In this document: piece after piece, positions 17,643 to 26,042 of the stretch
How the letters are laid out: every line of letters starts with the position of its first letter
Numbering within the stretch: the stretch's first letter is position 1
Source: M3007 sp964621185
GTDB lineage: Bacteria; Bacteroidota; Bacteroidia; Chitinophagales; Saprospiraceae
Reading direction: 5' to 3'
Length of the DNA stretch: 64,000 nt
Assembly: GCA_964621185.1 (NCBI GenBank)
Contig: CAZULM010000023.1
Span: forward strand, 1 to 64,000
Program-made: the position numbers and the translations under genes
The notes under the pieces: model-generated
Databases searched by the model: none
Seen by the model: the letters and a program-made list of their open reading frames with translations, nothing else
Told to the model about the DNA's origin: nothing

Positions 17643-18005
17643 ATGAAACGAATCTTATTGCTTTCTCTTGTGCTCTGCTCCTGCGGCATCGACCAAAAAA
17701 AACTCCTTGGCGCCTGGCAGGCCGTGGCTTATTTTGAAATGGGCCAGACTGTGGCCACCCCACTCGATGCCGTTCGCATAAACTTCTCGCCATCAGGCGA
17801 TTACAACTTTAAAAGCATTGGGTTTTACGAAGAAAAAGGCCGGTACAGGATAGCAGGGAAATACCTTTTTCTGATGGACACCACAGCTGAAGTGCCCAGA
17901 GAGCGGGCAGTTAAAATCCTTTTTGTGGCTGCTGACAGCTTGAAAATAGGGATGGAAGCAGATGGCAAAAAAAGCACCGTTTTCTTCGGGCGGGTACAGG
18001 AATGA
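17643..18005 (+). CDS. Small lipoprotein, lipocalin-like
   Basis: A 120-residue lipoprotein whose lipobox LCSC is at about residues 11-14. The mature part has alternating strands (LLGAWQAVAY, RINFSPSGDYNF, KGRYRIAGKYLFLMD) that resemble the lipocalin-like DUF families reporting on a ligand-binding barrel; assignment is tentative. Transcription probably starts at the TACTTTTG box 5 bp upstream, so translation may be leaderless. Its stop lies one base from the stop of the convergent MBL gene. Confidence 0.72.
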   Translation: MKRILLLSLVLCSCGIDQKKLLGAWQAVAYFEMGQTVATPLDAVRINFSPSGDYNFKSIGFYEEKGRYRIAGKYLFLMDTTAEVPRERAVKILFVAADSLKIGMEADGKKSTVFFGRVQE

Positions 18006-18006
18006 C

Positions 18007-18855
18007 TTACATTTCAGAAAGCTTTCCTGCCCTGTCCAGCACGATCCTGCCCGATTCTGAGCGCCGAACGCGGCCACATTCAACAACCGGGTCGTGCTCA
18101 AAGAACAAAATCTGCCCTTTTTCGGCAGCTGCTTCCAACATCGCAGCTTTCTCCCGGAGCGTGTCGAGGGGGCGAATGTCGTAAGCCATAACGTAGGGCA
18201 TCCCTATATGCCATTGCGATGGCAGCGAATCGGCGCAATAGACAACTGTCCCCTGATCCGCTTCCAAAACAGGCACCATCATCGCTTCTGTGTGCCCGTA
18301 AACAAAGCGCACCATGAACCCGGGGCAGAATTCCAGGTTCTCTTTTACCGCAACAAACTTCAAGCGCCCCATTTCTTTCAAGGGGACAAAGTTTTCTTTC
18401 AAAAAAGATGCTCTTTCGCGCTCGTTGGGCTGCATTGCCCAGTTGAAATGCCTTTCGTTCGACCAATAAGTGGCATTGGGGAACGCCAATTCCACAGCCC
18501 CTGTCGCTTCGTTTTTCCACAGCGCCCCACCGCAGTGGTCGAAATGCAGGTGCGTCAGGAACACGTCGGTGATATCCTCGCGCGATAGGCCTGCATCTTG
18601 CAGCGAGCCGAAAAGCGAGGCCTCTCCGAAGGGCTCGAAATGCGCCCTGAACTTGTCGTCTTGTTTGTTCCCAATACCCGTATCGATCAATATGTTGCGC
18701 TCACCGGCCTGTACCAACAAGGTGCGCATGGCCCAGGTGCACAGGTTTTTGTCGTCGGGCGGGTTGAGCTTCGACCACATCGTGCGCGGCACAACGCCGA
18801 ACATTGCCCCGCCATCCAGCTTGAAAAAGCCGGTTTGTATGCTTTTTAATATCAT
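18007..18855 (-). CDS. MBL-fold metallo-hydrolase
   Basis: A 282-residue metallo-beta-lactamase-fold protein. The metal motif HxHxDH is complete: H102, H104, D106, H107. Further ligands are the His in FVYGHTEAM and the Asp in VYCADSLPS, and the late HD of FFEHDP completes the site. No signal peptide, so cytoplasmic. Substrate cannot be told from sequence (the family includes lactonases, thioesterases and glyoxalases); the GHTEAM region resembles N-acyl-homoserine-lactonase-like members. I start at 18855 because a perfect TACATTTG promoter box ends 5 bp before that ATG; the ATG at 18909 lies upstream of the promoter. Confidence 0.87.
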   Translation of the reverse strand: MILKSIQTGFFKLDGGAMFGVVPRTMWSKLNPPDDKNLCTWAMRTLLVQAGERNILIDTGIGNKQDDKFRAHFEPFGEASLFGSLQDAGLSREDITDVFLTHLHFDHCGGALWKNEATGAVELAFPNATYWSNERHFNWAMQPNERERASFLKENFVPLKEMGRLKFVAVKENLEFCPGFMVRFVYGHTEAMMVPVLEADQGTVVYCADSLPSQWHIGMPYVMAYDIRPLDTLREKAAMLEAAAEKGQILFFEHDPVVECGRVRRSESGRIVLDRAGKLSEM

Positions 18856-18860
18856 ATTTG

Positions 18861-18888
18861 CAAATGTAGCCTTAAAGACAGAAACCAA
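18861..18888 (-). promoter_or_regulatory. Consensus Bacteroidota promoter for the MBL gene
   Basis: On the minus strand TTG (18886-18888) is separated by 17 nt from TACATTTG (18861-18868), an exact TAnnTTTG match. The ATG at 18855 begins 5 bp past the box, so the transcript is expected to be leaderless or nearly so. Confidence 0.7.
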
Positions 18889-18909
18889 TTCTAGGCAAAG
18901 AAACATCAA

Positions 18910-18936
18910 TTGCTCCTAATTCCGTGCTTACATTTG
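18910..18936 (+). promoter_or_regulatory. Consensus Bacteroidota promoter for the TSP3-OmpA gene
   Basis: TTG (18910-18912), 16 nt, then TACATTTG (18929-18936), an exact -7 match. The leader to the ATG at 18989 is about 45 nt. It is back-to-back with the MBL promoter, whose TTG lies 21 bp away. Confidence 0.55.
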
Positions 18937-18988
18937 CGTTTCCCCTTTGATTTAATCCGGAAGCCGCTCTTCACACACATTTAATACT

Positions 18989-20773
18989 ATGCGTCGCTAT
19001 ATCGGGATACACCTTCTGGTGTTCGCGGCAAACTTTTGTTTTGCCCAAAACAAAAATTCAGACATTTTTCCGGAAAGGACGGAGACCACCTGGTTCTCTG
19101 ACACCGCCCACGTTTTGGAGAAAAAATCCGAATGGGGCATTTCGCTGGGGGCATTGCGCTACAACGGCGACATTTCCAACGACAACTCATTTGTCGTCGA
19201 TTACCTGTCGCCTGGCGCCGCACTTTACCTGAAACGCTACATCATCCCGAACCTGGCTTGGCGGGCCAGCCTCTTCTACTCAAAATTCCAGGATACCGAC
19301 CTGCACTATACAACCCCCACGGAATGGCGCGGCGAGCGGCAGTTCGATTTCGAAGCCAACCTGGCTGCCCTGAGCCTCCGGGCAGAATGGGACATATTGG
19401 GCAAACTCCGCTTCCGCCACCGCGACACGGTGCTGTACAAGCTCGACCGCTACACGGAATACGCCATCACCGAAAAATTGCGCCGCATCCCAGCCCCCTA
19501 CCTGTTCGCAGGCGTGGGAGCAGCCGGTTTCAAGGCCAATACAAACTACAAATACAACGAAAGCTTGTCGGGCCTGGCAACGGCAGTCGCGCAAGACATG
19601 GCCAAAAACGAAAGTTTCCATACCAAATTCAGTTGGGCCCTTGGCGGCGGCCTGAACATTGACCTGAGCAAAAAAGTAGTGCTTGGCTTCGAGCTCGGCA
19701 CCAATTTTGCCAACTCCGACTACCTAGACGGCATCAGCATAGCCGGGAACCCCAACAAGCCCGATTGGTGGTGGTACGGCGCGCTCAACCTGGGCTTCCG
19801 CTTTGGCAAAAAAGACAAGGATGCCGACGGCGTGCTCGACAAACACGACAAATGCCCCACCATACCAGGTTCGGCCAAAACAAACGGCTGCCCGGATGCC
19901 GATAAAGACGGCATCCCCGACTGGCTCGACAGCTGCCCGCACCTGGCAGGTATCCGCGCCCTGGCTGGCTGCCCCATAAAAGACGCCGACGAAGACGGGG
20001 TGCCCGATGTGGACGACAAATGCCCCACTGTGCCCGGCCTGGCTCAGTTCCAGGGCTGCCCCGACGTAGATGGCGACGGCATAGAAGACAGCCGGGACTC
20101 TTGCAAGACCGTGCCCGGGATTGCCCTGTTCAACGGTTGCCCCGATACCGACGGCGATGGCATCGAAGACTCAAAAGACGCTTGCCCGACAGAACCTGGG
20201 CCCGCAGAATACTATTACGGCTGTCCTGTGCGGGACACAGACGGTGACGGCATCGAAGACAAGCTCGATGCCTGCCTCCTCCAGGCGGGCAAACCCGAAT
20301 TTAAAGGCTGCCCCGATACCGACGGCGACGGCGTAGAAGACCGCCTCGACGTATGCCCCACCATTGCCGGTGTTCCTGAAAACAAAGGCTGCCCGGTCAT
20401 CGAAAAAAAGGACAAGGAAAAGCTCAGCCTGGCGGTGAAAGCGGTAAAATTCGAAACCGGGAAAGCCACCCTTAAAGCAGAATCCAGCAAAATACTCAGC
20501 GATATTGCCGATATCCTAAACCGGTACCCCTATTACAACCTCAAGATCGACGGCCACACCGACAGCCAAGGAAAAGATGAAACCAATATGGTATTGTCAC
20601 AAGCCCGGGCGCAGGCCTGCGCAGATTTCCTTATCGCAAAAGGTATCGCCAAGGAGCGGTTCATCGTGAAAGGCCATGGAGAAACCATGCCGATCGGCGA
20701 CAACAAAACGGCTGCGGGCAGGACTTTGAACCGGCGGGTGGAGTTTGATCTGGTGTTGGACAGCAAGCAGTGA
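18989..20773 (+). CDS. Outer membrane protein: DUF6089-like barrel, TSP3 repeats, OmpA domain
   Basis: A 594-residue protein. The signal peptide ends near FCFAQ (about 19). Residues about 45-275 form a DUF6089-type beta-barrel (GISLGALRYNGDIS; LNLGFRFGKKD). About seven thrombospondin type 3 calcium repeats follow at 275-470, with the core DxDxDGxxDxxDxCP (for example DTDGDGIEDKLDAC). The C-terminal OmpA domain (about 475-590) has KIDGHTDSQG and RTLNRRVEFDL for peptidoglycan binding. It should sit in the outer membrane, anchored to the wall. A consensus promoter precedes it and a 17-bp-stem hairpin follows. Related proteins occur in T9SS-linked gliding species, but a specific role is not shown here. 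Confidence 0.88.
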   Translation: MRRYIGIHLLVFAANFCFAQNKNSDIFPERTETTWFSDTAHVLEKKSEWGISLGALRYNGDISNDNSFVVDYLSPGAALYLKRYIIPNLAWRASLFYSKFQDTDLHYTTPTEWRGERQFDFEANLAALSLRAEWDILGKLRFRHRDTVLYKLDRYTEYAITEKLRRIPAPYLFAGVGAAGFKANTNYKYNESLSGLATAVAQDMAKNESFHTKFSWALGGGLNIDLSKKVVLGFELGTNFANSDYLDGISIAGNPNKPDWWWYGALNLGFRFGKKDKDADGVLDKHDKCPTIPGSAKTNGCPDADKDGIPDWLDSCPHLAGIRALAGCPIKDADEDGVPDVDDKCPTVPGLAQFQGCPDVDGDGIEDSRDSCKTVPGIALFNGCPDTDGDGIEDSKDACPTEPGPAEYYYGCPVRDTDGDGIEDKLDACLLQAGKPEFKGCPDTDGDGVEDRLDVCPTIAGVPENKGCPVIEKKDKEKLSLAVKAVKFETGKATLKAESSKILSDIADILNRYPYYNLKIDGHTDSQGKDETNMVLSQARAQACADFLIAKGIAKERFIVKGHGETMPIGDNKTAAGRTLNRRVEFDLVLDSKQ

Positions 20774-20790
20774 GAATAGGCCGCAATAAC

Positions 20791-20832
20791 AGCAGGAGCC
20801 ATTCTCGAATGTGTCCGAGAATGGCTCCTGCT
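20791..20832. terminator. Bidirectional hairpin, 17-bp stem
   Basis: Perfect inverted repeat (20791-20807 with 20816-20832, loop of 8 nt) between the convergent OmpA gene and the small membrane protein gene. The T-tract on the plus strand is weak, but stem length and position support a terminator for both genes. Confidence 0.65.
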
Positions 20833-20857
20833 TGTTCTATTGTCAAACTGTTTGGTC

Positions 20858-21103
20858 TTAATTCTTTCTGTCGATCAATTTGTGCGCCACATCCCAAAGC
20901 CGGCCAAGCATTGTAAAATCAGGAACAGCAATTTTACCGGATTCTTCATCTTCTTCTGCAATTTGAGTCTGGACAAACTCGGGCTTAGCCATTGACTTTT
21001 CCTTTGCGCCAAGGCTTGCATGGAGGTTCACAAACAAAAAGGCAAAAAAGCTGAAAATAGAGGCAGCGACCAACAGCGTTTTCAAGGTACGTTTTTGCTT
21101 CAT
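20858..21103 (-). CDS. Small single-pass membrane protein, unknown function
   Basis: An 81-residue protein not recognised as any named family. A basic N terminus (KQKRTLK) precedes one hydrophobic segment (about 10-29), followed by an acidic linker with EEDEESGK and a final amphipathic stretch. The topology predicts a short cytoplasmic N terminus with an exported tail, or a signal anchor. A TACTTTCG box (one mismatch to TAnnTTTG) lies upstream. It converges on the shared hairpin with the TSP3-OmpA gene. Composition and an own promoter-like box make it a plausible real gene. Confidence 0.6.
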   Translation of the reverse strand: MKQKRTLKTLLVAASIFSFFAFLFVNLHASLGAKEKSMAKPEFVQTQIAEEDEESGKIAVPDFTMLGRLWDVAHKLIDRKN

Positions 21104-21323
21104 GTGTTTTAAGTTTCAATGATGGGACGAAAGTACGGGAATTTAATCAATAAGATGAATTTTCCGCACAAAATCTTTCTCGATAACGGTACTCGTTGGA
21201 GAGTGGTTTGTGAAAAACAATCATGGCGAAACGACTAAAGTCAGTTTTATCCATCTTGTGAATCCTGCAAATCACCAAAAACCTGTAATTAGACACCCAT
21301 TCTTTGGGAAAGGTTGCAAGCAG

Positions 21324-21359
21324 ACAAAAAAACCCGACCAGTGTTGCACCAGTCGGGTT
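21324..21359 (-). terminator. Rho-independent terminator after the DUF1573 gene
   Basis: Arms aacccgac (21331-21338) and gtcgggtt (21352-21359), with a T-tract on the minus strand (A-run 21325-21331), 38 bp after the stop of the DUF1573 gene. Confidence 0.75.
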
Positions 21360-21396
21360 CGTATCGTCAAACCAAAAATCAATCAGTTGAATAATT

Positions 21397-21825
21397 TTAT
21401 TGTTTGATGCCGCCGTTGCTGGCAGGAACGCTTTCCTGCGTCGGCGGAGCGAGCACCTCACCTTTGATGGTCAGGGTGTGCGTGTCTGGGTTTTCGTTGG
21501 TGGTAATCGTAACCGTTTTGGTGAACGCACCTGGACGGTTGGTATCGTAGCTCACGTCGATGGTCTTGGTTTCACCAGGCATGATCGGCTCCTGTGGGTA
21601 AGTTGGGACGGTGCAGCCGCAAGAGCCTTTGGCCGTTTTGATGATCAGTGGCTCGTTGCCCGTATTGGTAAAAGAGAACTTGCGAACCTTTTCGCTGCCC
21701 TTTTCAATTTTTCCGTAGTCGATGGTGGTAGTTTGAAAGGTCATTACCGGGCCATTTGCAGATTGAGCTTTTACCACGAAGGCGCCAAGCACAACGAAAG
21801 CGAAAATAGAGAGTAGTTGTTTCAT
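21397..21825 (-). CDS. Exported DUF1573 protein
   Basis: A 142-residue protein: a signal peptide (1-20, ending VKAQS) and one DUF1573 immunoglobulin-like domain with the family motifs IDYGKIEKGS, FTNTGNEPL, the SCGCTVP cysteine pair and PGETKTIDVSYD. DUF1573 is very common in Bacteroidota and its biochemical role is unknown. It has a good promoter upstream and a terminator downstream, so is probably monocistronic. The leader contains a (GTT)5 run at 21848-21863. A second DUF1573 gene lies at 26043. Confidence 0.88.
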   Translation of the reverse strand: MKQLLSIFAFVVLGAFVVKAQSANGPVMTFQTTTIDYGKIEKGSEKVRKFSFTNTGNEPLIIKTAKGSCGCTVPTYPQEPIMPGETKTIDVSYDTNRPGAFTKTVTITTNENPDTHTLTIKGEVLAPPTQESVPASNGGIKQ

Positions 21826-21878
21826 TGAAATAATCGTTTTATGAAATGTTGTTGTTGTTGTTGAACAAATTGATGGTA

Positions 21879-21910
21879 CAAAAGTAGGAAGCCAAGCCCT
21901 TTATTCCCAA
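21879..21910 (-). promoter_or_regulatory. Promoter of the DUF1573 gene
   Basis: Minus strand: TTG (21908-21910), 21 nt, TACTTTTG (21879-21886), an exact TAnnTTTG -7 box. The leader to the ATG at 21825 is about 50 nt and includes a GTT triplet run. Confidence 0.6.
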
Positions 21911-22004
21911 GCACGGCGCTGTTAACGATGTCCAAAACAAAGCAAACTATCTTTGAAACGCATAACAAAACATAGATAATCAATGTATTACAATTACAAA
22001 TTTA

Positions 22005-22964
22005 TCACTCTTTATTTTTCTTTGCCTTTCCGGTGATATCTTTCCCCTTCCGGGAATCGAGGATAGGTTCCGGGAACGGAGGCGCGTCCTGTTTGTCGTT
22101 GAACACCTTGTCGATAAACTTCCAATGGCCTTTTTCAAACTGAAGCCCGTCGTAGCTGCCATCGGGCACTTGGGTCATGCCGCGGCCATACGGGCTTGGG
22201 AACGGGATCAGGTGATCAAACAGGATCATTTTGTACTGTTCGTCCCAATTGACCCTGACGGAGGCATCGGCGGAATACTCAAAAATCAGGCGATGCTCCT
22301 TCAACCCTGGCTTAGGCTTGTCGCGATAAAATACCGGCGCCCCAAAAACAGGGCTGCCTTTTTCGTCGAAGCTCAACACCTCAACAACCTTGCGCCTGTC
22401 AAAAAACGAATAGGCATCAAAGCCCATCAACAGATACTTCCTGCCCTCTTTGCTGTCAAATTGCCGGATGTTGTAGTATAGGGCCCCATACCAGTTGTCG
22501 TTGGCTAATTGTTCGTAAGCAGGTGGCACATCCATGTCAAAACTCCGGTCGATCAAAGGGAACAGCTTGAGCTCCTTCTGATTCACTTGAATACTTCCGT
22601 AATAGCGGTACGTCGAGTCGTTGACAAACAATTGCCAGGTAAAAATCCGGAAACTGCTGTCGGGCGGCGCCAGGATGGATAGGCTTTTGAGCCGGCTAAA
22701 AGGGTATTTGAATGAGTTTTCCGTTTTCAAGGCACGTACCAGGGTGGTGATCAGCACCTTACAGGCTGCGAAGCGCTCCTGTTCTATGGAGTCGTTCACC
22801 ACAGCATAAGCCAGAATTGCCAGAGTGTCCTCGATGCTGTTGAGCTTTTGTATGCTTTCGGCACCGAGCTTATCAGCCGGCTTGTGCTTGGGTTGGGCAT
22901 TTACGCCCGCTATGGACAGGGCAAAAAAGCAGAAAAATGCAAAGAGTTTGAGTTTTACGAGCAT
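22005..22964 (-). CDS. Exported protein of unknown function, conserved-looking
   Basis: A 319-residue protein, function not recognised. The signal peptide is MLVKLKLFAFFCFFALS to NAQ (about 22). The mature part is mixed alpha/beta with an aromatic core (WYGALYYNIRQF, LLMGFDAYSFFDRRKVVEVL, FDEKGSPVFGAPVF, RLIFEYSADASVRVNW, FDHLIPFPSPYGRGM) and a Lys-rich C-terminal tail. I start at 22964, the ATG that begins the signal peptide; an in-frame reading up to 23417 runs antisense through pyrF and is rejected. It diverges from pyrF. Confidence 0.72.
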   Translation of the reverse strand: MLVKLKLFAFFCFFALSIAGVNAQPKHKPADKLGAESIQKLNSIEDTLAILAYAVVNDSIEQERFAACKVLITTLVRALKTENSFKYPFSRLKSLSILAPPDSSFRIFTWQLFVNDSTYRYYGSIQVNQKELKLFPLIDRSFDMDVPPAYEQLANDNWYGALYYNIRQFDSKEGRKYLLMGFDAYSFFDRRKVVEVLSFDEKGSPVFGAPVFYRDKPKPGLKEHRLIFEYSADASVRVNWDEQYKMILFDHLIPFPSPYGRGMTQVPDGSYDGLQFEKGHWKFIDKVFNDKQDAPPFPEPILDSRKGKDITGKAKKNKE

Positions 22965-23072
22965 GGTACAGCGTATCTTTTTCAGGTTTTGGAAACGAGC
23001 GCTCGCCGGAAAAATTGCCATTTTTTTCCGAATAAAAATCAATGGCCGGAATAAGTGGAGGCGAACAGCTCC

Positions 23073-23080
23073 TACCTTTG
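23073..23080 (+). promoter_or_regulatory. -7 box of pyrF, near-leaderless start
   Basis: TACCTTTG matches TAnnTTTG exactly and ends 4 bp before the pyrF ATG at 23085, predicting a leaderless or nearly leaderless mRNA. No convincing -33 TTG was found at 17-21 nt. Confidence 0.5.
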
Positions 23081-23084
23081 CGCC

Positions 23085-23906
23085 ATGAACCGCGCCACCC
23101 TCATCGCTGAAATCTTTCGGAAAAAATCCTTCCTCTGCGTCGGCCTCGACCCCGAATTGCAGAAAATCCCCCAACACCTGCACCAAGAAAGCGACCCCAT
23201 TTTGGCCTTCAACAAGGCAATCATAGACGCTACCCGCGAGTGCTGCGTAGCCTACAAACCCAATCTGGCTTTTTACGAAGCCCTTGGGCCAAGTGGCTGG
23301 AACACTTTTCACGAAACGATAAAGCACATCGGCAACCAGCACTTGATCATCGCAGATGCCAAGCGCGGCGATATCGGCAACACCAGCAACATGTACGCCG
23401 AAGCGTTTTACAACCAATTGGGCTGCGACGCCATAACCGTGACGCCGTATATGGGGGAAGACAGCGTAACGCCATTCTTAAGCCATCCCGGCAAATGGGC
23501 CATCGTGCTGGCCCTTACCTCCAATAAGGGTAGTGCTGACTTCCAGCGCTCCTGGCTTGAAGACTCCCGGCAAACCCTTTGGGAATCGGTGCTCAATACC
23601 GCGCAAACCTGGGGAACCCCGGAAAACATGATGTTTGTGATCGGCGCCACCCACCCCGAAGCGTTTGTGCGTGTGCGCGAGCTGGCGCCTGAGCACTTTT
23701 TGCTGGTGCCCGGCGTTGGCGCCCAGGGCGGCGACCTGGCGGCAATTTGCCAATACGGCCTGAACAAAGACTGCGGATTGCTGGTGAACGCCGCAAGGAG
23801 CATAATCTATGCCTCGAACGGCCCAGATTTTGCCGAAATGGCTAAGGAAGAGGCCAGTCGGATACAAGAAGCGATGCAGGATTTGTTGATGGCTGTTCGT
23901 GCTTAG
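23085..23906 (+). CDS. pyrF: Orotidine 5'-phosphate decarboxylase
   Basis: A 273-residue enzyme that decarboxylates OMP to UMP, the last step of pyrimidine synthesis. The catalytic signature DAKRGDIG lies at 91-98 with the general-acid lysine K93. The N-terminal FLCVGLDPEL and the length (270 rather than 230 residues) place it in the type 2 PyrF subfamily. The start is the ATG at 23085; an in-frame ATG at 23055 would lie upstream of the TACCTTTG promoter box. A 63-bp gap filled with a short-period repeat separates it from ribD. Confidence 0.93.
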   Translation: MNRATLIAEIFRKKSFLCVGLDPELQKIPQHLHQESDPILAFNKAIIDATRECCVAYKPNLAFYEALGPSGWNTFHETIKHIGNQHLIIADAKRGDIGNTSNMYAEAFYNQLGCDAITVTPYMGEDSVTPFLSHPGKWAIVLALTSNKGSADFQRSWLEDSRQTLWESVLNTAQTWGTPENMMFVIGATHPEAFVRVRELAPEHFLLVPGVGAQGGDLAAICQYGLNKDCGLLVNAARSIIYASNGPDFAEMAKEEASRIQEAMQDLLMAVRA

Positions 23907-23930
23907 TTGTTCGTTCGCATCCATTCCACT

Positions 23931-23966
23931 TAATCAAATTATCACATTATCGCATTATCACATTCC
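23931..23966. repeat. Short-period repeat, ATTATC words, between pyrF and ribD
   Basis: About 36 bp of ATTATC/ACATTATC words with a period of about 8 nt, occupying most of the 63-bp pyrF-ribD gap. It is the reverse complement of the word family at 3090-3127 and 44049-44171. Confidence 0.75.
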
Positions 23967-23969
23967 AAT

Positions 23970-24998
23970 ATGATGCAACGCTGCTTTGAGCTGGCCCTCC
24001 GGGGCGCCGGCAGCGTATCGCCCAACCCGATGGTCGGGGCTGTTTTGGTTTATGATGGCCGAATCATAAGTGAAGGCTGGCACTATGCTTATGGCCAAGC
24101 TCATGCAGAAGTGAATTGCTTTAACGGTGTGCCTGCCGAAGACCAAGCGCTAATTTCAAAATCGACTTTGTATTGCTCGTTAGAGCCCTGCGCGCATTTC
24201 GGGAAGACACCGCCTTGCGTAGATCTGGTGTTGCGGCACAAGGTGCCAAGGGTTGTTGTCGCCAATAAAGACCCGAATCCTTTGGTGGCAGGCAAAGGCC
24301 TGGCAAAGCTCCAGGCAGCAGGTGTGGAGGTGATCGAAGGGGTATTGGAGGCAGAAGGGCATTGGCTGAACCGGATATTTTTTACCTGGATCACTAAAAA
24401 TCGGCCTTACATTATCTTGAAATGGGCACAGAGCGCCGACGGTTTTTTGGGCTTGAAAGGCGAACGTACCGCAATTTCAGGCCCATTGGCCCAAAGGCTG
24501 GTGCACAGGTGGCGGGCAGAGGCGGATGCCATTTTGGTCGGGGCAGCCACGGCTGATGTTGACAACCCCCGTTTGGATACCCGGCATTATTTCGGGAAAA
24601 ACCCACTGCGGGTATTGTTGGACGGCAATGGCTCAGTCCCATTGGATCGACACCTGCTGAACGACGGGGAACCCACACTTGTTTTTGGGGATGAGCGGCC
24701 TGGGTTGGCAGCAAACAAAGTAATCGTGCCAAACTCCGGCCCGGTTCCATTGCCAATAGTGCTCGAAAAACTGCATCAAGACGGTCATGCTTCGTTGCTG
24801 TTAGAGGGCGGCGCACAGGTGCTGCAGCAATTTATGGATGCTGGGCTTTGGGACGAAATCCGCATAATCGAAAGCAGAAAGGTTTTTGGCGAGGGCGTTG
24901 CGGCGCCCCAAACGCCTGCGGGCGCCAAGCTCAAGGAACGGATTGCGCTGGGAGGTGATATTGTAACCTTTTTTACACATAGTTTTTTTTACACATAG
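23970..24998 (+). CDS. ribD: Bifunctional riboflavin deaminase/reductase
   Basis: A 342-residue enzyme carrying out the second and third steps of riboflavin synthesis (deamination, then side-chain reduction of the pyrimidine). The deaminase domain has H45-A-E47 and C74/C83 of the PCxxxGKTPPC zinc motif, with SPNPMVGAV at 17-25. The reductase domain starts near 145 (RPYIILKWAQSADGF). Both active regions look complete. The last residues (FFTHSFFYT) and stop are encoded by the left arm of a 46-bp inverted repeat, so the C terminus appears to be repeat-derived. It may be co-transcribed with pyrF. Confidence 0.93.
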   Translation: MMQRCFELALRGAGSVSPNPMVGAVLVYDGRIISEGWHYAYGQAHAEVNCFNGVPAEDQALISKSTLYCSLEPCAHFGKTPPCVDLVLRHKVPRVVVANKDPNPLVAGKGLAKLQAAGVEVIEGVLEAEGHWLNRIFFTWITKNRPYIILKWAQSADGFLGLKGERTAISGPLAQRLVHRWRAEADAILVGAATADVDNPRLDTRHYFGKNPLRVLLDGNGSVPLDRHLLNDGEPTLVFGDERPGLAANKVIVPNSGPVPLPIVLEKLHQDGHASLLLEGGAQVLQQFMDAGLWDEIRIIESRKVFGEGVAAPQTPAGAKLKERIALGGDIVTFFTHSFFYT

Positions 24999-25176
24999 GC
25001 ACATAGGGACATAGGGCACATAGTTTTTATACCTCGCGCCGTTGGCTATTGGTTTTTAGTCATTGTCTAACTTACAGTTAATCAAATAATTACGATATTG
25101 ATAATGCACAAAACCTGGCGACGCGAGTCGTAAAAACTATGTGCCCTATGTCCCTATATGCCTATGTGTTAAAAAA
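24984..25176. repeat. Inverted pair of 46-nt short-period repeats
   Basis: The left arm (24984-25029) and right arm (25131-25176) are reverse complements over 46 nt with about two mismatches. Each arm is built from CACATAG/CATAGG words of 8-10 nt. The 101-bp spacer also contains a smaller CTCGCG/CGCGAG inverted pair. The element lies between convergent ribD and the GIN-domain gene and includes the ribD stop codon (24996-24998). The folded RNA or cruciform could act as a two-way terminator. Confidence 0.88.
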
Positions 25177-25184
25177 CCCCTGTG

Positions 25185-25907
25185 TCACAACCGCGAAACC
25201 TCGCCGGAGCCGCTGACATGTGTCTCCAGGTTAGGGCTGCCCAAATAGCGAACATCCCCGGAACCCGAAACATGCGCTTTCAGCGTTTGAATAACGTTGG
25301 CAGATACGGACCCAGAGCCCGAGATATGCGCATCTAAGCTGTTGAACTCCATGTTTTTGGCGTGAACTTCGCCGCTGCCGCTCACATCCACCTGGGCATT
25401 GTTTGCTTTGCCCCCAAGCTCAATCTCTCCGCTCCCGGAGATGGAGCAGCGCAGGGAATTGAAATTGCCTTGTGGCAGGATCACGTTGCCGGAGCCGCCG
25501 ATGTCAACCACCATCCTATCACCTTCCAAGGGCGACACGACGAGGATTTCACCGCTGCCACCGAGTGAAAAGCCATCAAAAGCAGGGGCGGTGACCACAA
25601 TTTTCAGGTTCTCGGTGTAAGACACGTTTTCGTCAAAGAATATCCGCAAGCGGCCGTTTTCCAGCACCGTTTTGAGCAGCGGCAAAATGTTCTGCTGGGC
25701 CGTCACCTCTACGTTGTAATCGCCCACCCGAACTTCCACATCGCCCGCTAAGTCGAGGTCAAGCGCATGGAAGTCGCGAACACTGCGCGTTTCTGTCATG
25801 GTAGGCCCCGAACCCTTTACGCCAAACCCAAAATGGTTGAAATGACAAGAGCGCTGGCCAACCACGAAAATGGCGACCAGCAACATGAATGCAAGGAGAT
25901 ATTTCAT
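25185..25907 (-). CDS. Exported GIN-domain (DUF2807) protein
   Basis: A 240-residue protein: a signal peptide or single anchor (MKYLLAFMLLVAIFVV) and a DUF2807/GIN beta-helix-like domain made of repeated SGSGxV turns (GGSGNVILPQG, SGSGEIELGG, SGSGEVHAKN, SGSGSVSANV, SGSGDVRYLG, SGSGEVSRL). It was once described as an autotransporter adhesin head, but the role in Bacteroidota is unknown. The start at 25907 is chosen because the signal begins there. The stop abuts the right arm of the 46-nt inverted repeat. Confidence 0.85.
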   Translation of the reverse strand: MKYLLAFMLLVAIFVVGQRSCHFNHFGFGVKGSGPTMTETRSVRDFHALDLDLAGDVEVRVGDYNVEVTAQQNILPLLKTVLENGRLRIFFDENVSYTENLKIVVTAPAFDGFSLGGSGEILVVSPLEGDRMVVDIGGSGNVILPQGNFNSLRCSISGSGEIELGGKANNAQVDVSGSGEVHAKNMEFNSLDAHISGSGSVSANVIQTLKAHVSGSGDVRYLGSPNLETHVSGSGEVSRL

Positions 25908-26042
25908 GTAATGGTGATTTTTGTTTTGAAATGATGCAATTTTGCGCCGATTGAGCATTTGACACCGTTAACGCGACAAAGGTTGCAGTGTTTTGTCTAA
26001 ATGTTGCAAGCTTGATTTCAAAATAATAAAAACGATTTATAC

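Noticed and set aside
22965..23417. N-terminal extension of the unknown exported protein antisense through pyrF
   Set aside because: It overlaps pyrF in the opposite strand, and the signal peptide starts at 22964.
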